Assembly: GCF_002835735.1 (NCBI RefSeq)
Contig: NZ_PISD01000008.1
Location: 372,001 to 436,000, forward strand
Direction of reading: 5' to 3'
Length of the DNA stretch: 64,000 nucleotides
Origin: Cytobacillus horneckiae
GTDB lineage: Bacteria > Bacillota > Bacilli > Bacillales > Cytobacillaceae
Position numbers and translations under genes: made by a program. Positions 7,313 to 16,733 of this stretch are shown piece after piece. Position 1 is the stretch's first letter, and each line of letters starts with the position of its first letter. The notes under the pieces are model-generated. The model was not told the origin of the DNA. It saw only the letters and a list, made by a program, of their open reading frames with translations, and did not search any database.

Positions 7313-8395
7313 ATGCTATCGGGAATAAAAGTCATCGATTTTTCACAATACTTGCCTGCCCCGCATACTACTCTTCGCCTTGCAGAATTAGGAGCTGAGG
7401 TCATTAAAGTAGAATCTCCTGTTGGAGATCCTTCGAGAGCGCCTTCTGGGGAAGAAGAGATGGGCTATATTTTTCAAGCGCAAAATCGAAATAAAAAGAG
7501 TATAGTATTGAATTTAAAAGATGAAGCAGACAAGGAATGGGCATTACAGCTCATTGCCGCCGCAGATGTGGTGGTAGAAAGCTATCGACCGGGAGTAGCT
7601 GATAGGTTAGGAATTGGGTATAAAGAGGCACTATCGGTAAACGAAAAAGTTATTTACTGCTCGCTATCAGGCTATGGAAGAACAGAAACAATGCGCCACT
7701 TAGGTGGACATGATTTAAATTATTTATCTATTAGCGGGGTTTTATCCCAGCTGAAGGATCAAACTGGGCGCCCGATTCAACCGGGGACACAATTAGCAGA
7801 TTTTATCGGCGGAATAACAGCAAGTGAAACGATTTTAGGCGCCCTTGTCAAAAGAGAAAGAACAGGTGAACCGAGTTATCTGGATATTTCAATTACAGAC
7901 TCGTTATTTCCGTTTATGTCAAATCACTTTTTAATTGAAGGCTATACAGGCGAGCAAAATGGAGCTGATAAGCTTGGTGGCAAATATGTATGTTATTACA
8001 TTTATGAGACGAAAGACGGAAGGTATGTTACCCTTGGCGCCCTTGAACCTAAGTTTTGGAAAAACCTTTGCCATGCTTTAAATAAAGAGTCCTGGTTAAC
8101 TGGCCACTTCTCAAAAACGACGGATGACAATCCAGTCTTTAAAGAGCTGAAAGAAGTTTTTGCGAACAGAACTTTAGCTGAATGGACTCAGTTTTCAATG
8201 GAAGTGGATTGCTGTTTAGCGCCGATTTTAGAAACAAGCGAAGTAGTCAATCATCCACTAGTGAAAAGCCGCAACCTAGTCTTTACTAAACAAGGTGTGA
8301 ATTACACGGCTACCAGATTTTCAGAACAAGAAAGCAAATTCTCTCCCCCGCCGAAGCTGTCACAGCATGCGGATGAATTGAAACAGCTTAAGTAA
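7313..8395 (+). CDS. Class III CoA-transferase (CaiB/BaiF family)
   Basis: 360 residues after GAGAGGAG. The N-terminus LSGIKVIDFSQYLPAPHTTL then RLAELGAEVIKVESPVGDPSR is diagnostic for the family. GHDLNYLSISGVLS carries the conserved catalytic Asp (GHDLNY), which forms an aspartyl-CoA anhydride intermediate in characterised members. Reaction: transfer of CoA between acids, or racemisation in the AMACR subgroup, which shares the same fold and cannot be excluded. First gene of a sigma-54 operon; the ligase starts 14 bases after its stop. A paralogue, cut by the window end, is at 63366. It is about 40 residues shorter than CaiB (405), which is usual for AMACR-like members. Confidence 0.9.
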   Translation: MLSGIKVIDFSQYLPAPHTTLRLAELGAEVIKVESPVGDPSRAPSGEEEMGYIFQAQNRNKKSIVLNLKDEADKEWALQLIAAADVVVESYRPGVADRLGIGYKEALSVNEKVIYCSLSGYGRTETMRHLGGHDLNYLSISGVLSQLKDQTGRPIQPGTQLADFIGGITASETILGALVKRERTGEPSYLDISITDSLFPFMSNHFLIEGYTGEQNGADKLGGKYVCYYIYETKDGRYVTLGALEPKFWKNLCHALNKESWLTGHFSKTTDDNPVFKELKEVFANRTLAEWTQFSMEVDCCLAPILETSEVVNHPLVKSRNLVFTKQGVNYTATRFSEQESKFSPPPKLSQHADELKQLK

Positions 8396-8408
8396 GGAGG
8401 AGTGGGAA

Positions 8409-9977
8409 ATGGAAGCCTCACATTCATCATATGAAATAAATACATCATTAGCCATTCCAGAACAATCTGTGTACGAAATCCTTCATCAATCTGCCAATGA
8501 CTATCCTAATCGTATAGCTGTAATTGATGGTGAGAAGCAGCTCACATATGATCAGCTTCTTCAAGCTGTGCAAGGGTTTGCATCATGCTTGAATGAGAAA
8601 GGAGTTCGTAAAGGGGCTCGTGTCGCGTTCATGCTGCCAAATTGCTTGGAATATATTGTTTCGTTTTTTGCAGTACAACATTTAGGAGGGACTGTTGTAC
8701 AAGTCAATCATTTATATCAATCTGTTGAATTGGACTTGATTATAAACGATAGTCGCCCCAGCTGGATAATATGCAATCGCGCTCAAACAGAAAAGCTGGA
8801 ACAAACAGAATGGAACAGGCGATTGAATATATTATTAATCGAGGAAGAACTTTCATATGAAAAGCTATTTGGTTATGTGCCTATGGCATTTTCACCTGCA
8901 AGTATCAACTGGGAAGAAGATGTTGCTGTTCTTCAATATACTGGCGGTACGACTGGGAAGTCAAAGGGTGCTATGATTACCCATAAAAATATTGTCAGTA
9001 ATATTCATCAATCGTTTGCTGTTTTTTCTTCAGTATTAAATAAAGGTGTAGAAATTACTTTAGGCGTTTCGCCGCTCTCACATGCGATGGCGCTAAATAA
9101 TATGAATATGACAATATTAATTGCAGGTACATATGTCATTCTCGAAAAATTCAAGATAAATTCTGTTATTCTGGCATTTCGGAAGCATCGTCCTACAGTA
9201 TTTACCGGATCGCCGACAATGTATATTTCCATCCTTCATTTTTCTGATTTAAAGGATTCTGATTTAACTTCATTGAAGATTTGTACTTCCGGATCAGCTC
9301 CGCTGCCATTAGAGGTCAGAAGAGAATTAGAAGAAAAATCCGGTGCGAGAATTTTGGAAGGGTTTGGGCAAACAGAAGCAACGACTGCAACACACCGAAC
9401 ACCTCTGATCGGGAAGCAAAAGCTTGGCAGTATCGGTGTGCCAATCCCGTTGACAAAAGCTAAAATAATGGATCTCGAAAATGGAGAAAAAGAACTGCCT
9501 GTCGGGGAGCCAGGTGAACTGGTTGTAAAAGGCCCGCAAGTGATGAAAGGCTATTGGAATAACGAAGCAGCAACAGCAGAAACGATACGCAATTCATGGC
9601 TTTATACAGGGGATATTGCCATAAAAGATGAAGATGGCCACTATTTTATCGTCGGACGGAAAAAAGATATGATTATTTCCGGCGGTTATAATATATATCC
9701 AACTGAAATAGAAGAAGTGCTTTACGCCCATGATGCGATAGCCGAAGTATGTGTCTTTGGGGTGCCAGACGAGTATTTAGGTGAAAAAGTTGTAGCTGCT
9801 ATCGTTCCCATCGAAGATAAGACAATCGATTCAACACAATTGCTAGCGTGGTGTAATGAAATGATTGCCCGCTATAAAGTACCGCGAGAATTGAATATAA
9901 GAAAAACTTTACCGAAAACGACGGTCGGCAAGATTTTGCGCCGTCAATTAATAAATGAATATATAGAGACTGAGTGA
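8409..9977 (+). CDS. Acyl-CoA synthetase (AMP-forming), FadD-like
   Basis: 522 residues, ANL superfamily. Residues 178-187 form the phosphate-binding loop TGGTTGKSKG. EGFGQTEAT (A5) and LYTGDIAIKDEDGHYF (A7) followed by VGRKKDMIISGGYNIYP (A8 hinge) are all present, and the catalytic lysine of A10 is K508 in TVGKILRR. Reaction: acid + ATP + CoA to acyl-CoA + AMP + PPi. ATG 8409 follows AAGGAGGAGTGGGAA. It is closely similar to the interrupted paralogue at 19333, sharing long identical stretches such as RVGxMLPN, YTGGTTGKSKG and VMKGYW. Substrate unknown; neighbours suggest a branched, aromatic or cyclic acid rather than a plain fatty acid. Confidence 0.92.
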   Translation: MEASHSSYEINTSLAIPEQSVYEILHQSANDYPNRIAVIDGEKQLTYDQLLQAVQGFASCLNEKGVRKGARVAFMLPNCLEYIVSFFAVQHLGGTVVQVNHLYQSVELDLIINDSRPSWIICNRAQTEKLEQTEWNRRLNILLIEEELSYEKLFGYVPMAFSPASINWEEDVAVLQYTGGTTGKSKGAMITHKNIVSNIHQSFAVFSSVLNKGVEITLGVSPLSHAMALNNMNMTILIAGTYVILEKFKINSVILAFRKHRPTVFTGSPTMYISILHFSDLKDSDLTSLKICTSGSAPLPLEVRRELEEKSGARILEGFGQTEATTATHRTPLIGKQKLGSIGVPIPLTKAKIMDLENGEKELPVGEPGELVVKGPQVMKGYWNNEAATAETIRNSWLYTGDIAIKDEDGHYFIVGRKKDMIISGGYNIYPTEIEEVLYAHDAIAEVCVFGVPDEYLGEKVVAAIVPIEDKTIDSTQLLAWCNEMIARYKVPRELNIRKTLPKTTVGKILRRQLINEYIETE

Positions 9978-10011
9978 AACGATAACACTTTCATAATGAG
10001 GAGGAAAGGAT

Positions 10012-11424
10012 ATGAAAGGCATTATTTCTTATGGCGCATATATACCTTACAATCGGCTCCAGCGGAAGAAAATAGGCGACTTTTTCAATAAGCCAGTATT
10101 CGGAGGAGTAAAGGCGGTTGCTGGCTATGATGAAGACAGTGTCTCTATGGGAGTTGAAGCTGCCATCGATTGTTTGCAGCGAATGGAACATGAAAAAGTA
10201 GATTCAATTTATTTTGCTACTGTAAGTGCCTCTTATAGAGAGAAAGGATCAATCCCAACGATTGCAGCAGCATTAAACTTGCCAAATACTATACGCGGGA
10301 TTGAAGCATCAACTTCATTAAGAAGTGGAACATCAGCAATACTTGCTGCAAATGAAACTGAAAATACATTGGTAATTGCTTCGGATAGCCGTACAGGTGC
10401 ACCAACTGGTCAAAATGAACAGTGGTTCGGTGATGGGGCAGCTTCTTTTCTAATCGGCAGCGGTGAAGATGTCATCGCCCACATAATTGATTCAGGGACT
10501 GTTCAAGGTGAAGTCATTACTTCCTGGCGCAGTCAAAGCGATCCATTCACACAAAACTGGGAAGAAAGGCTTGGTTCCACTGTTTTCCTTGAACAGGTTA
10601 AATCTAATATTGTTCCATTTTTAGAGAAAAATGATGTCACAGCAGACGCGATAGCAAAGGTAATGATCTCCGGCCCTGGAACTAGGGCACATACTGCTGC
10701 GGCGCGGGCACTTGGCTTTAAAAACGAGCAAATTCAAGATCCTTTGTTTGATAAAGTAGGTGCTGCCGGAAATGCGCATGCGCCGATGATGATCGTCTCC
10801 GCTTTGGAAGCTGCCCATCCTGGCGATTATCTATTAACTATAAATTTCTCTGAAGGCCTCGATTTCATTCTATTTAAAGTAACTGCAGCAATTGAACAGC
10901 TGCCAGCAAGAAAAGGCGTGAATGGTTATTTAAAGATTCATAGCGATAAAATTGCTTACAGTGATTATTTGAAATGGAGAGAATTAATAGTTACTGAACC
11001 GCCAAGACGACCGGACATAGAACGGCCGTCCGCTCCGGCATTATATCGCGGTTATAATCAAAACTTATCTTTTACAGGGTCTAAATGCCGCAGCTGTGGC
11101 ATACCTCAATTTCCGAAACAGCGAGTTTGCGTCCAATGTCAACAGAAGGATGAAATGGAAGACTATCGCTTTGTTGGTCAATCCGCCAAAGTAACGACTT
11201 TCACACTTGATTATTTAGCTGCCTCACCAGCGCCACCGATGATTGTTGCTGTAATCGACTTTGTGAATGGCGGCCGCATTATTTGTGAAGTAACGGATTG
11301 TGATCCTAAGGAAATGAAGATTGGGATGAATGTTGAGATGACATTCAGACGGCTATATGAAGCTGGCGGCATTAATAACTATTTCTGGAAAGCAAGACCA
11401 ATTCGTCAGAAGGAGAGTAGCTGA
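10012..11424 (+). CDS. Fusion: HMG-CoA synthase-like thiolase fold + DUF35 zinc-ribbon/OB-fold
   Basis: 470 residues after GAGGAAAGG. Residues 1-295 resemble archaeal-type HMG-CoA synthase/KAS III: start MKGIISYGAYIPYNRL, WFGDGAASFLIG near 138, GNAHAP at 253-258. Residues 315-465 are a DUF35 unit with zinc-ribbon cysteines C359, C362, C373, C376 and an OB-fold. The catalytic-cysteine segment (97-110, EASTSLRSGTSAI) has no Cys; the only Cys in this domain, C54, is elsewhere. Known: in archaea, DUF35 bridges thiolase and HMG-CoA synthase. Here bridge and synthase-like unit are fused, and the thiolase gene starts one base after this stop. Inference: a scaffold or altered catalyst for the neighbouring thiolase, not a mevalonate-pathway enzyme. 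Confidence 0.8.
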   Translation: MKGIISYGAYIPYNRLQRKKIGDFFNKPVFGGVKAVAGYDEDSVSMGVEAAIDCLQRMEHEKVDSIYFATVSASYREKGSIPTIAAALNLPNTIRGIEASTSLRSGTSAILAANETENTLVIASDSRTGAPTGQNEQWFGDGAASFLIGSGEDVIAHIIDSGTVQGEVITSWRSQSDPFTQNWEERLGSTVFLEQVKSNIVPFLEKNDVTADAIAKVMISGPGTRAHTAAARALGFKNEQIQDPLFDKVGAAGNAHAPMMIVSALEAAHPGDYLLTINFSEGLDFILFKVTAAIEQLPARKGVNGYLKIHSDKIAYSDYLKWRELIVTEPPRRPDIERPSAPALYRGYNQNLSFTGSKCRSCGIPQFPKQRVCVQCQQKDEMEDYRFVGQSAKVTTFTLDYLAASPAPPMIVAVIDFVNGGRIICEVTDCDPKEMKIGMNVEMTFRRLYEAGGINNYFWKARPIRQKESS

Positions 11425-11425
11425 T

Positions 11426-12610
11426 ATGGGGAAAAAGGGAATAACAGATAAAGTTGCTGTCATTGGTATGGGCTGTACAAGGTTTGCTGAACATTGGGAT
11501 AAAAGTGTAGATGATTTGTTAGTAGAGGCCGCTTATGAAGCTTTTGCGGATGCAGGAATTGAACCTTCAGATGTAGAGGCAGCGTGGCTAGGCACGATGA
11601 TCTCAGGTTATGCCGGCATTACCCTTTCAGGACCATTAAAAACGCAATTTATTCCAGTGACGAGAGTGGAGAATATGTGTGCAACAGGATCAGAAGCTTT
11701 TAGAAATGCATGCTATGCAGTAGCTTCTGGTGCCTATGATATCGTTCTGGCAATAGGCGTAGAAAAGCTGAAGGATTCTGGATTTAGCGGATTAAATGCG
11801 CCAAAACCTGCAAATGACGGCACGGTGCCCAATATATCCGCTCCTGCTTCATTTTCATTTTTAGCTCCTGCCTACTATGAAAAATATGGCCTTTCCAATG
11901 AGCAGGGCAGGGAAGTACTGTCGAGAATTGCCTGGAAGAACCACTATAACGGCTCATTAAATCCAAAAGCGCAATATAGGAATGAAGTGCCAATGGAGAA
12001 AATTACTAAATCGCCGATGGTTGCAGCCCTTTTGGGCATTATGGACTGTTCCGGTGTTGCAGATGGGGCAGCGGCAGCGATTATTGTAAGAACAGAAGAT
12101 GCTCATAAATATAAAAAAGACCCGATGTATGTTAAGGCGCTATCGATTGCAGCAGGACCAGGCGATGGGAGGCTGCGGCAAGATTATGATTTTACTACTA
12201 TTAAAGAAAATGTCGCAGCAGCAGCAGCTGCTTATGCACAAGCTGGAATTAAAAATCCCCGCAAAGAAATTGATATGGCTGAAGTTCATGACTGCTTCAC
12301 ACCGACTGAACTGGTAATCTATGAGGACTTAGGCTTTAGTGAACGGGGACATGGCTGGCAGGACGTGCTTAATGGCGTTTTTGAGCTAGATGGAGAACTG
12401 CCAGTTAATCCTGATGGAGGGTTGAAATCATTCGGCCATCCGATAGGAGCAAGCGGACTTAGAATGCTTTATGAAATGTACTTGCAGTTCCAGGGGAAAG
12501 CAGGCAAGCGCCAGTTAGACAATCCGAAAATCGGCCTTACCCATAATCTTGGCGGCACACCGATGCAATGTGTCTCCTTCATTTCCATTGTTGGAAAGGA
12601 AATATCTTAA
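11426..12610 (+). CDS. Thiolase, SCP-x/archaeal acetyl-CoA acetyltransferase subfamily
   Basis: 394 residues. The open frame extends back to 11357, but ATG 11426 follows AAGGAGAG and gives a normal N-terminus (KVAVIGMGCTRFAEHWD). The nucleophile is C85 in VENMCATGSEAFR. H338 lies in FGHPIGASG, and the C-terminal motif reads THNLGGTP, with His (H373) where classical thiolases have Cys; this is typical of the SCP2-thiolase group. Members cleave 3-oxoacyl-CoA, including branched or steroid side-chain types, or condense acetyl-CoA. Together with the preceding DUF35 fusion it resembles the archaeal thiolase-DUF35 pair, as a predicted complex. Confidence 0.9.
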   Translation: MGKKGITDKVAVIGMGCTRFAEHWDKSVDDLLVEAAYEAFADAGIEPSDVEAAWLGTMISGYAGITLSGPLKTQFIPVTRVENMCATGSEAFRNACYAVASGAYDIVLAIGVEKLKDSGFSGLNAPKPANDGTVPNISAPASFSFLAPAYYEKYGLSNEQGREVLSRIAWKNHYNGSLNPKAQYRNEVPMEKITKSPMVAALLGIMDCSGVADGAAAAIIVRTEDAHKYKKDPMYVKALSIAAGPGDGRLRQDYDFTTIKENVAAAAAAYAQAGIKNPRKEIDMAEVHDCFTPTELVIYEDLGFSERGHGWQDVLNGVFELDGELPVNPDGGLKSFGHPIGASGLRMLYEMYLQFQGKAGKRQLDNPKIGLTHNLGGTPMQCVSFISIVGKEIS

Positions 12611-12632
12611 TTTAAAAAGGAGTGATTGTTAA

Positions 12633-13040
12633 ATGGCAGCAGCCTTAGAGGAGAAGATAGGTTTAAAGCTAACACCAGCTACATTTAAAGTGGAGAGCGG
12701 AAAAATTAAAGAATTTGCGCTGGCAATTGGTGATTTAAAGGAAGAGTATTTAAGCGGGGAAAAGGTGCCTCCGACTTTTCCAACAGTTATAGACTTTTGG
12801 TCGGAAGGAGATTCGACCTCAGCATTGCTCGGTGTCAACATGGAAAAGGTTTTGCATGGCGGCCAGGAATACGAGTATTTAGCAGAAATTAAAGCAGGCG
12901 ATGAGATTACGATAACTGGTGAGGTAGAGAACGTATATTCAAAAGCTTCAATGAATTTCTTCGTTATTAAGAAAGAGTATGTGAATCAAAATGGAGAAAC
13001 GGTGCTAATTGCAAAATCAACGATTATAGAAAGACATTAG
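12633..13040 (+). CDS. MaoC-like (FAS1-like) dehydratase, non-catalytic-type hot-dog half
   Basis: 135 residues after AAAAGGAG. It starts with an N-terminal helix (EEKIGLKLTPATFKVESGKI), then VPPTFPTVIDFW and VLHGGQEYEYLAEIKAGDEI, the pattern of the FAS1/HTD2-like N-terminal MaoC domain. The D-x-N-P-x-H hydratase motif is absent here and present in the next gene. In steroid side-chain degradation ChsH1/ChsH2 and in fungal FAS, two such different hot-dogs pair to make one active hydratase. Inference: this subunit pairs with the 13050 product, contributing mainly the substrate pocket. Confidence 0.82.
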   Translation: MAAALEEKIGLKLTPATFKVESGKIKEFALAIGDLKEEYLSGEKVPPTFPTVIDFWSEGDSTSALLGVNMEKVLHGGQEYEYLAEIKAGDEITITGEVENVYSKASMNFFVIKKEYVNQNGETVLIAKSTIIERH

Positions 13041-13049
13041 GAGTGAATT

Positions 13050-13433
13050 ATGATGCAGACAGGATTTGAATTTAAACCATTGGTAAAACAAGAAATTACG
13101 CATTCTCAATTAGTCCGTTATGCAGGTGCCTCAGGGGATTTTAATCCGATTCATACAGTCGTTCCATTTGCGGAAAAGGCGGGCTTGGGCGGCGTGATTG
13201 CCCATGGAATGATGATAATGGGGTTTATTGGCCAAGCCATTGGTGAATGGGTGTCAGTAAAAGACTTGGCAAAGTTCTCTGTAAGGTTCAGCAAAATGAC
13301 AAGACATGGCGAAGAAATTGTAGTTACCGGGAAAGTTGTCGGTGAAACCGAAAACAGATGGATTTGTGAAGCAAAAGCGCAAAATAAGGAAGGCGAAGTA
13401 AAAGTGAAGGCATCATTTGAAGTAAAGAAATAG
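13050..13433 (+). CDS. MaoC-like enoyl-CoA hydratase, catalytic hot-dog half
   Basis: 127 residues; ATGATG after TTAGGAGTG. GASGDFNPIHTVVPFAEKAG carries the (R)-hydratase motif with Asp and His (GDFNPIH), followed by GGVIAHGMMIMGFIGQAI. This is the hydratase-2 active site, which adds water to trans-2-enoyl-CoA to give the (R)-3-hydroxy product. It is a single hot-dog, so it must pair, most simply with the upstream protein nine bases away. The SDR that follows would oxidise the hydroxyl group. Confidence 0.88.
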   Translation: MMQTGFEFKPLVKQEITHSQLVRYAGASGDFNPIHTVVPFAEKAGLGGVIAHGMMIMGFIGQAIGEWVSVKDLAKFSVRFSKMTRHGEEIVVTGKVVGETENRWICEAKAQNKEGEVKVKASFEVKK

Positions 13434-13522
13434 ATGCAAAAGTTCATTTCGCACTCAAGTTAATGTAATCTACCTGCGCATCATGATTTTGATGTGGAGG
13501 TTTATTGTGGGGGGAGTTATAT

Positions 13523-14338
13523 ATGTCGAATCTTTTAGAGAATCAAGTTGCCATTGTAACAGGTGCAGCTAGAGGAATTGGGCTGGAAGTTGTTAAAATG
13601 TTTGTTGAACACGGTGCAAAGGTTGTCGTATCCGACAAAGATGAAGCGCCTGCAGCAGAGGTGGTTGCAGCCATTCGTGCAGAGGGCGGGCAGGCAATAG
13701 CGGTTTGCGGTGATGTCACTGAGCCCCGTTTTGCAAAACATATAATCGATTCTACAATTGGAGAATATGGCAAATTAGATATTTTAGTGAATAATGCCGG
13801 TTATACTGTTGATAATTTAGTGCACAAGTTAACGGATGATCAATTTCAAAAAATGCTTGATATCCATTTAGTTGCCCCATTTCGCCTAATTCGTGAAGCG
13901 GCTCCATATATGCGGGAGGCAGGCAAGAAAGAAAGAGAGAATGGCATCAGCCATTACCGCAAGATTGTCAATGTATCCTCGATGTCAGGTGTAAAAGGGA
14001 ATGTCGGCCAGGCAAACTACGCTGCCGCAAAGTCAGGCGTGATTGGGCTAACTAAAACTGTCGCGTTAGAGTGGGGTCAGTTTAATGTCAACTGTAATGC
14101 AGTTGCATTCGGCTTCATAGATACGAGATTAACTCGTCCGAAAGAAGAAGGCGGTCAGGTTGATGGAGCAGATGTTGGCATTCCAACAAAGGTGCGTGAC
14201 GCAATTATTAGCAAAATCCCTCAGAAAAGACCAGGCGAAGCAAAGGAAGCTGCAGCGGCAATCTTCCATTTATGTTCACCGTTATCAAACTATATAAATG
14301 GTCAAGTTCATTTAGTAAATGGAGGCTCCTACACTTAA
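13523..14338 (+). CDS. Short-chain dehydrogenase/reductase, FabG-like 3-hydroxyacyl-CoA dehydrogenase candidate
   Basis: 271 residues. The reading frame opens at 13505, but ATG 13523 is correctly placed after GGGGGGAG. Classical SDR motifs: TGAARGIG (residues 13-20, NAD(P) binding), NNAGYT, a catalytic Ser in NVSSMSGVKG and YAAAKSG. It closes with INGQVHLVNGGSYT. Inference from position: it oxidises the (R)-3-hydroxyacyl-CoA made by the MaoC pair, giving the 3-oxoacyl-CoA for the thiolase. Last gene of the operon, with a strong terminator directly after. Confidence 0.88.
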   Translation: MSNLLENQVAIVTGAARGIGLEVVKMFVEHGAKVVVSDKDEAPAAEVVAAIRAEGGQAIAVCGDVTEPRFAKHIIDSTIGEYGKLDILVNNAGYTVDNLVHKLTDDQFQKMLDIHLVAPFRLIREAAPYMREAGKKERENGISHYRKIVNVSSMSGVKGNVGQANYAAAKSGVIGLTKTVALEWGQFNVNCNAVAFGFIDTRLTRPKEEGGQVDGADVGIPTKVRDAIISKIPQKRPGEAKEAAAAIFHLCSPLSNYINGQVHLVNGGSYT

Positions 14339-14349
14339 ACATCGTCATT

Positions 14350-14386
14350 AACTAGGAATCTTTCACAATGATTCCTAGTTATTTTT
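14350..14386 (+). terminator. Terminator closing the first acyl-CoA operon
   Basis: A perfect 11-bp stem AACTAGGAATC / GATTCCTAGTT with a 9-nt loop, followed by ATTTTTAA. It also faces the end of the convergent activator gene. Confidence 0.85.
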
Positions 14387-14397
14387 AATGAGAAAGG

Positions 14398-16554
14398 CTA
14401 TTGAATATCTAATTTTCTTAGCTTTTTATAAAATTGAGAGCGGCTGATGCCTAAAAGCTTGGCTGCAGCTGTACGATTGCCGTTAGACTGATTTAAAGCA
14501 AAAGTAATCGCATCTTTTTCGGCATTGTCCATATTCAATTTATAAAAATCAGAAATGGAAACTTGATCTTCATTAGACTGTTTTATAGATACTTTCTCAT
14601 TTGTGTTATTGTTTTTCTGCTTTTGAATATATTCCGGCAAATGCTCTGTATCTAATAAATCACCTTCAACAGCGTTCAAGGCACGTTCGATTGCATTTTC
14701 AAGTTCCCTGACGTTGCCGGGCCAGTTGTGCATGGATAAGACCATTAACGCTTGTTTGCTTATGTTTATTTCTCCCATTCCCATCAAATGGCTTAATTTT
14801 TTTATGATGAAATTGGACAACAGTGGGATATCATTTGTTCGTTCACGCAATGGTGGAATATTTATGACGATGACATTCAATCTATAAAATAAATCCTCTC
14901 TAAATTCATTTTTTGCAACCATCTCAGTTAAATTTTTATTTGTTGCAGCAATGATTCGTACATTCACATTGATTGTTTCACTTCCGCCTACTCTCTCAAA
15001 CTCCTTCTCTTGTATAACCCTTAGTAGCTTAACCTGCATGAGTAATGGCATATCGCCGATTTCATCAAGAAATAAAGTTCCATTGTTTGCTAGTTCAAAT
15101 TTTCCCGGCTTTCCACCTTTTTTTGCTCCTGTGAAAGCACCGTCCGCATAGCCGAAAAATTCAGACTCCCATAACTCTTCAGGTATGGCAGCGCAATTCA
15201 CTTTTATAAACTTCCCTGAACGAAGTGAAGCATTATGAATTCCTCTGGCAAACAATTCTTTACCTGTACCGCTTTCACCTAAAAGTAAAACATTGGAAAA
15301 ACCTGATGCAGACTGACGTGCGAAGTTCTTCAATTTTTTCAGTTCATCGTCCTGAGTGATAATATCATCCAAATCAAATGGAGTTCCGCCAATTAACGAT
15401 AATTCACCTCTGTAAAAGGATACTTCTTTTTCTAATTCGGTTAATGTTTTTATCACGCTTTTCCACTTGTGTAAATCTTTATAAATAATTTTTGCGATGG
15501 AACCTACAAGCTGCTGATCTTTATAAATGGGTGTTTTTTGGACAAGGCATTTTCGGTTGCCGATAATCAGCGCTTCTAATTTTTCAGTTTGAAAGTCTTT
15601 ACTTAACGCTTCTTCTAAGTGAATTTCCGGTATAACCTCTCGTACATGCTTATTTAGCAGCGCGCTTCTTGGTTCTTTTATGAACTCCATTGCAGCTTCA
15701 TTAACCATGTCTACTTTACCGCTCTGATCAATTACAATGTAAGCGTCATTTGTCGTATTTAGAACAGTTTGTAAAGTTCTTTCAAGTCTTTTCGTTATTT
15801 CCAGCTCTTTTGCGATTTCTTCATAATCAGTTAAATCGGATATCAGGATAATGCCGCCCCAATACTTGCTCTCGCGTGATAAGGACTTATATTTAACGAG
15901 CAGCTGTTTATTTTCAATTGTAACCCTCTGAAGGGGAATATCGGTCATCTGATTATGCTCACTAGTAAACTCTATTAGATCAGGGAAAACCTCAGAATAA
16001 TGCCGTCCGATACTATAATCTCTCTTTATGTTGCACATGATTTCTGCCGAGTGATTAGCAACCAAGATTCTTCCATTTCGGTCTAAAGCAAGCAGGCCGC
16101 TTTGCATATGCTGAAATAAAGATTCCAAAGAGTTGCCGTACGTATCGCTTCGTGTTTGATAGGCATAAATAATGTTTTTTGTATCAAGTACGCCGCTTAC
16201 CGTATTATCTGATGATAGCACAACAGCTTGGCCGACCTGTTTTTCTTGAAGAAACAGACGGACTTCAGCCAGGTCATCTGTTTCATAAACGGTAATCGTA
16301 TTTTTAATAATATATGGAAGAATGTTGTCATCAATGGAAGCGTTTTCTGAAAGGGCTTTAAAAATAGCGGATGGAGTCATTGCGCCGATAAATAAATTAT
16401 GTTCATCCATGACAGGCAAGATCCATATTTTATCTTTTCTGAAAATTTCAACTGCATCTCGTACTGTGTGCTTAGCGGTCAATTTAGGGACATTTCGATT
16501 CATATAATTTTCTACAGTCTGTGTAAAAGAATTTCTTACAAGCAATTTCCTCAC
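14398..16554 (-). CDS. Sigma-54-dependent activator with two CBS domains, PAS domains, AAA+ and Fis-type HTH
   Basis: 718 residues if started at GTG 16554. TTG 16545, eight bases after GGAG, is an equally good start. Order: CBS pair (about 10-130), PAS (145-245), second PAS (260-360), AAA+ (395-630), Fis HTH (685-718). Walker A is GESGTGKE (426-433) and the sigma-54 contact loop is GAFTGA (472-477); [10 protein letters not shown] is Walker B and [16 protein letters not shown] closes the AAA+ domain. CBS domains usually bind adenosine nucleotides or CoA-type ligands, and PAS domains bind small ligands. It lies between two operons that carry sigma-54 promoters, so it is their likely activator. 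Confidence 0.93.
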   Translation of the reverse strand: MRKLLVRNSFTQTVENYMNRNVPKLTAKHTVRDAVEIFRKDKIWILPVMDEHNLFIGAMTPSAIFKALSENASIDDNILPYIIKNTITVYETDDLAEVRLFLQEKQVGQAVVLSSDNTVSGVLDTKNIIYAYQTRSDTYGNSLESLFQHMQSGLLALDRNGRILVANHSAEIMCNIKRDYSIGRHYSEVFPDLIEFTSEHNQMTDIPLQRVTIENKQLLVKYKSLSRESKYWGGIILISDLTDYEEIAKELEITKRLERTLQTVLNTTNDAYIVIDQSGKVDMVNEAAMEFIKEPRSALLNKHVREVIPEIHLEEALSKDFQTEKLEALIIGNRKCLVQKTPIYKDQQLVGSIAKIIYKDLHKWKSVIKTLTELEKEVSFYRGELSLIGGTPFDLDDIITQDDELKKLKNFARQSASGFSNVLLLGESGTGKELFARGIHNASLRSGKFIKVNCAAIPEELWESEFFGYADGAFTGAKKGGKPGKFELANNGTLFLDEIGDMPLLMQVKLLRVIQEKEFERVGGSETINVNVRIIAATNKNLTEMVAKNEFREDLFYRLNVIVINIPPLRERTNDIPLLSNFIIKKLSHLMGMGEINISKQALMVLSMHNWPGNVRELENAIERALNAVEGDLLDTEHLPEYIQKQKNNNTNEKVSIKQSNEDQVSISDFYKLNMDNAEKDAITFALNQSNGNRTAAAKLLGISRSQFYKKLRKLDIQ

Positions 16555-16644
16555 TCCGTAATTTTGTATTTAATTAGAGACATTATATGAATTCTTCATA
16601 AGTAATACAAAATCCTTTTAATTTTCTGAATAATGTATGAAAAA

Positions 16645-16688
16645 ACAAACACTGTCTTCATTAATGGACATTTTATGAAACAGTTTGT
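16645..16688 (+). promoter_or_regulatory. Inverted-repeat activator site upstream of the second sigma-54 promoter
   Basis: ACAAACACTGTCTTCAT (16645-16661) and ATGAAACAGTTTGT (16675-16688) form an imperfect dyad, 50-90 bases upstream of the -24 element. The half-sites share ACAGTGT/ACACTGT with the 11-mers near the first sigma-54 promoter. A typical position for an enhancer-type binding site. Confidence 0.55.
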
Positions 16689-16733
16689 CTTTCTTTTTTT
16701 TTGAAAAAATATGAAAAGACTGTGCTAATCATG

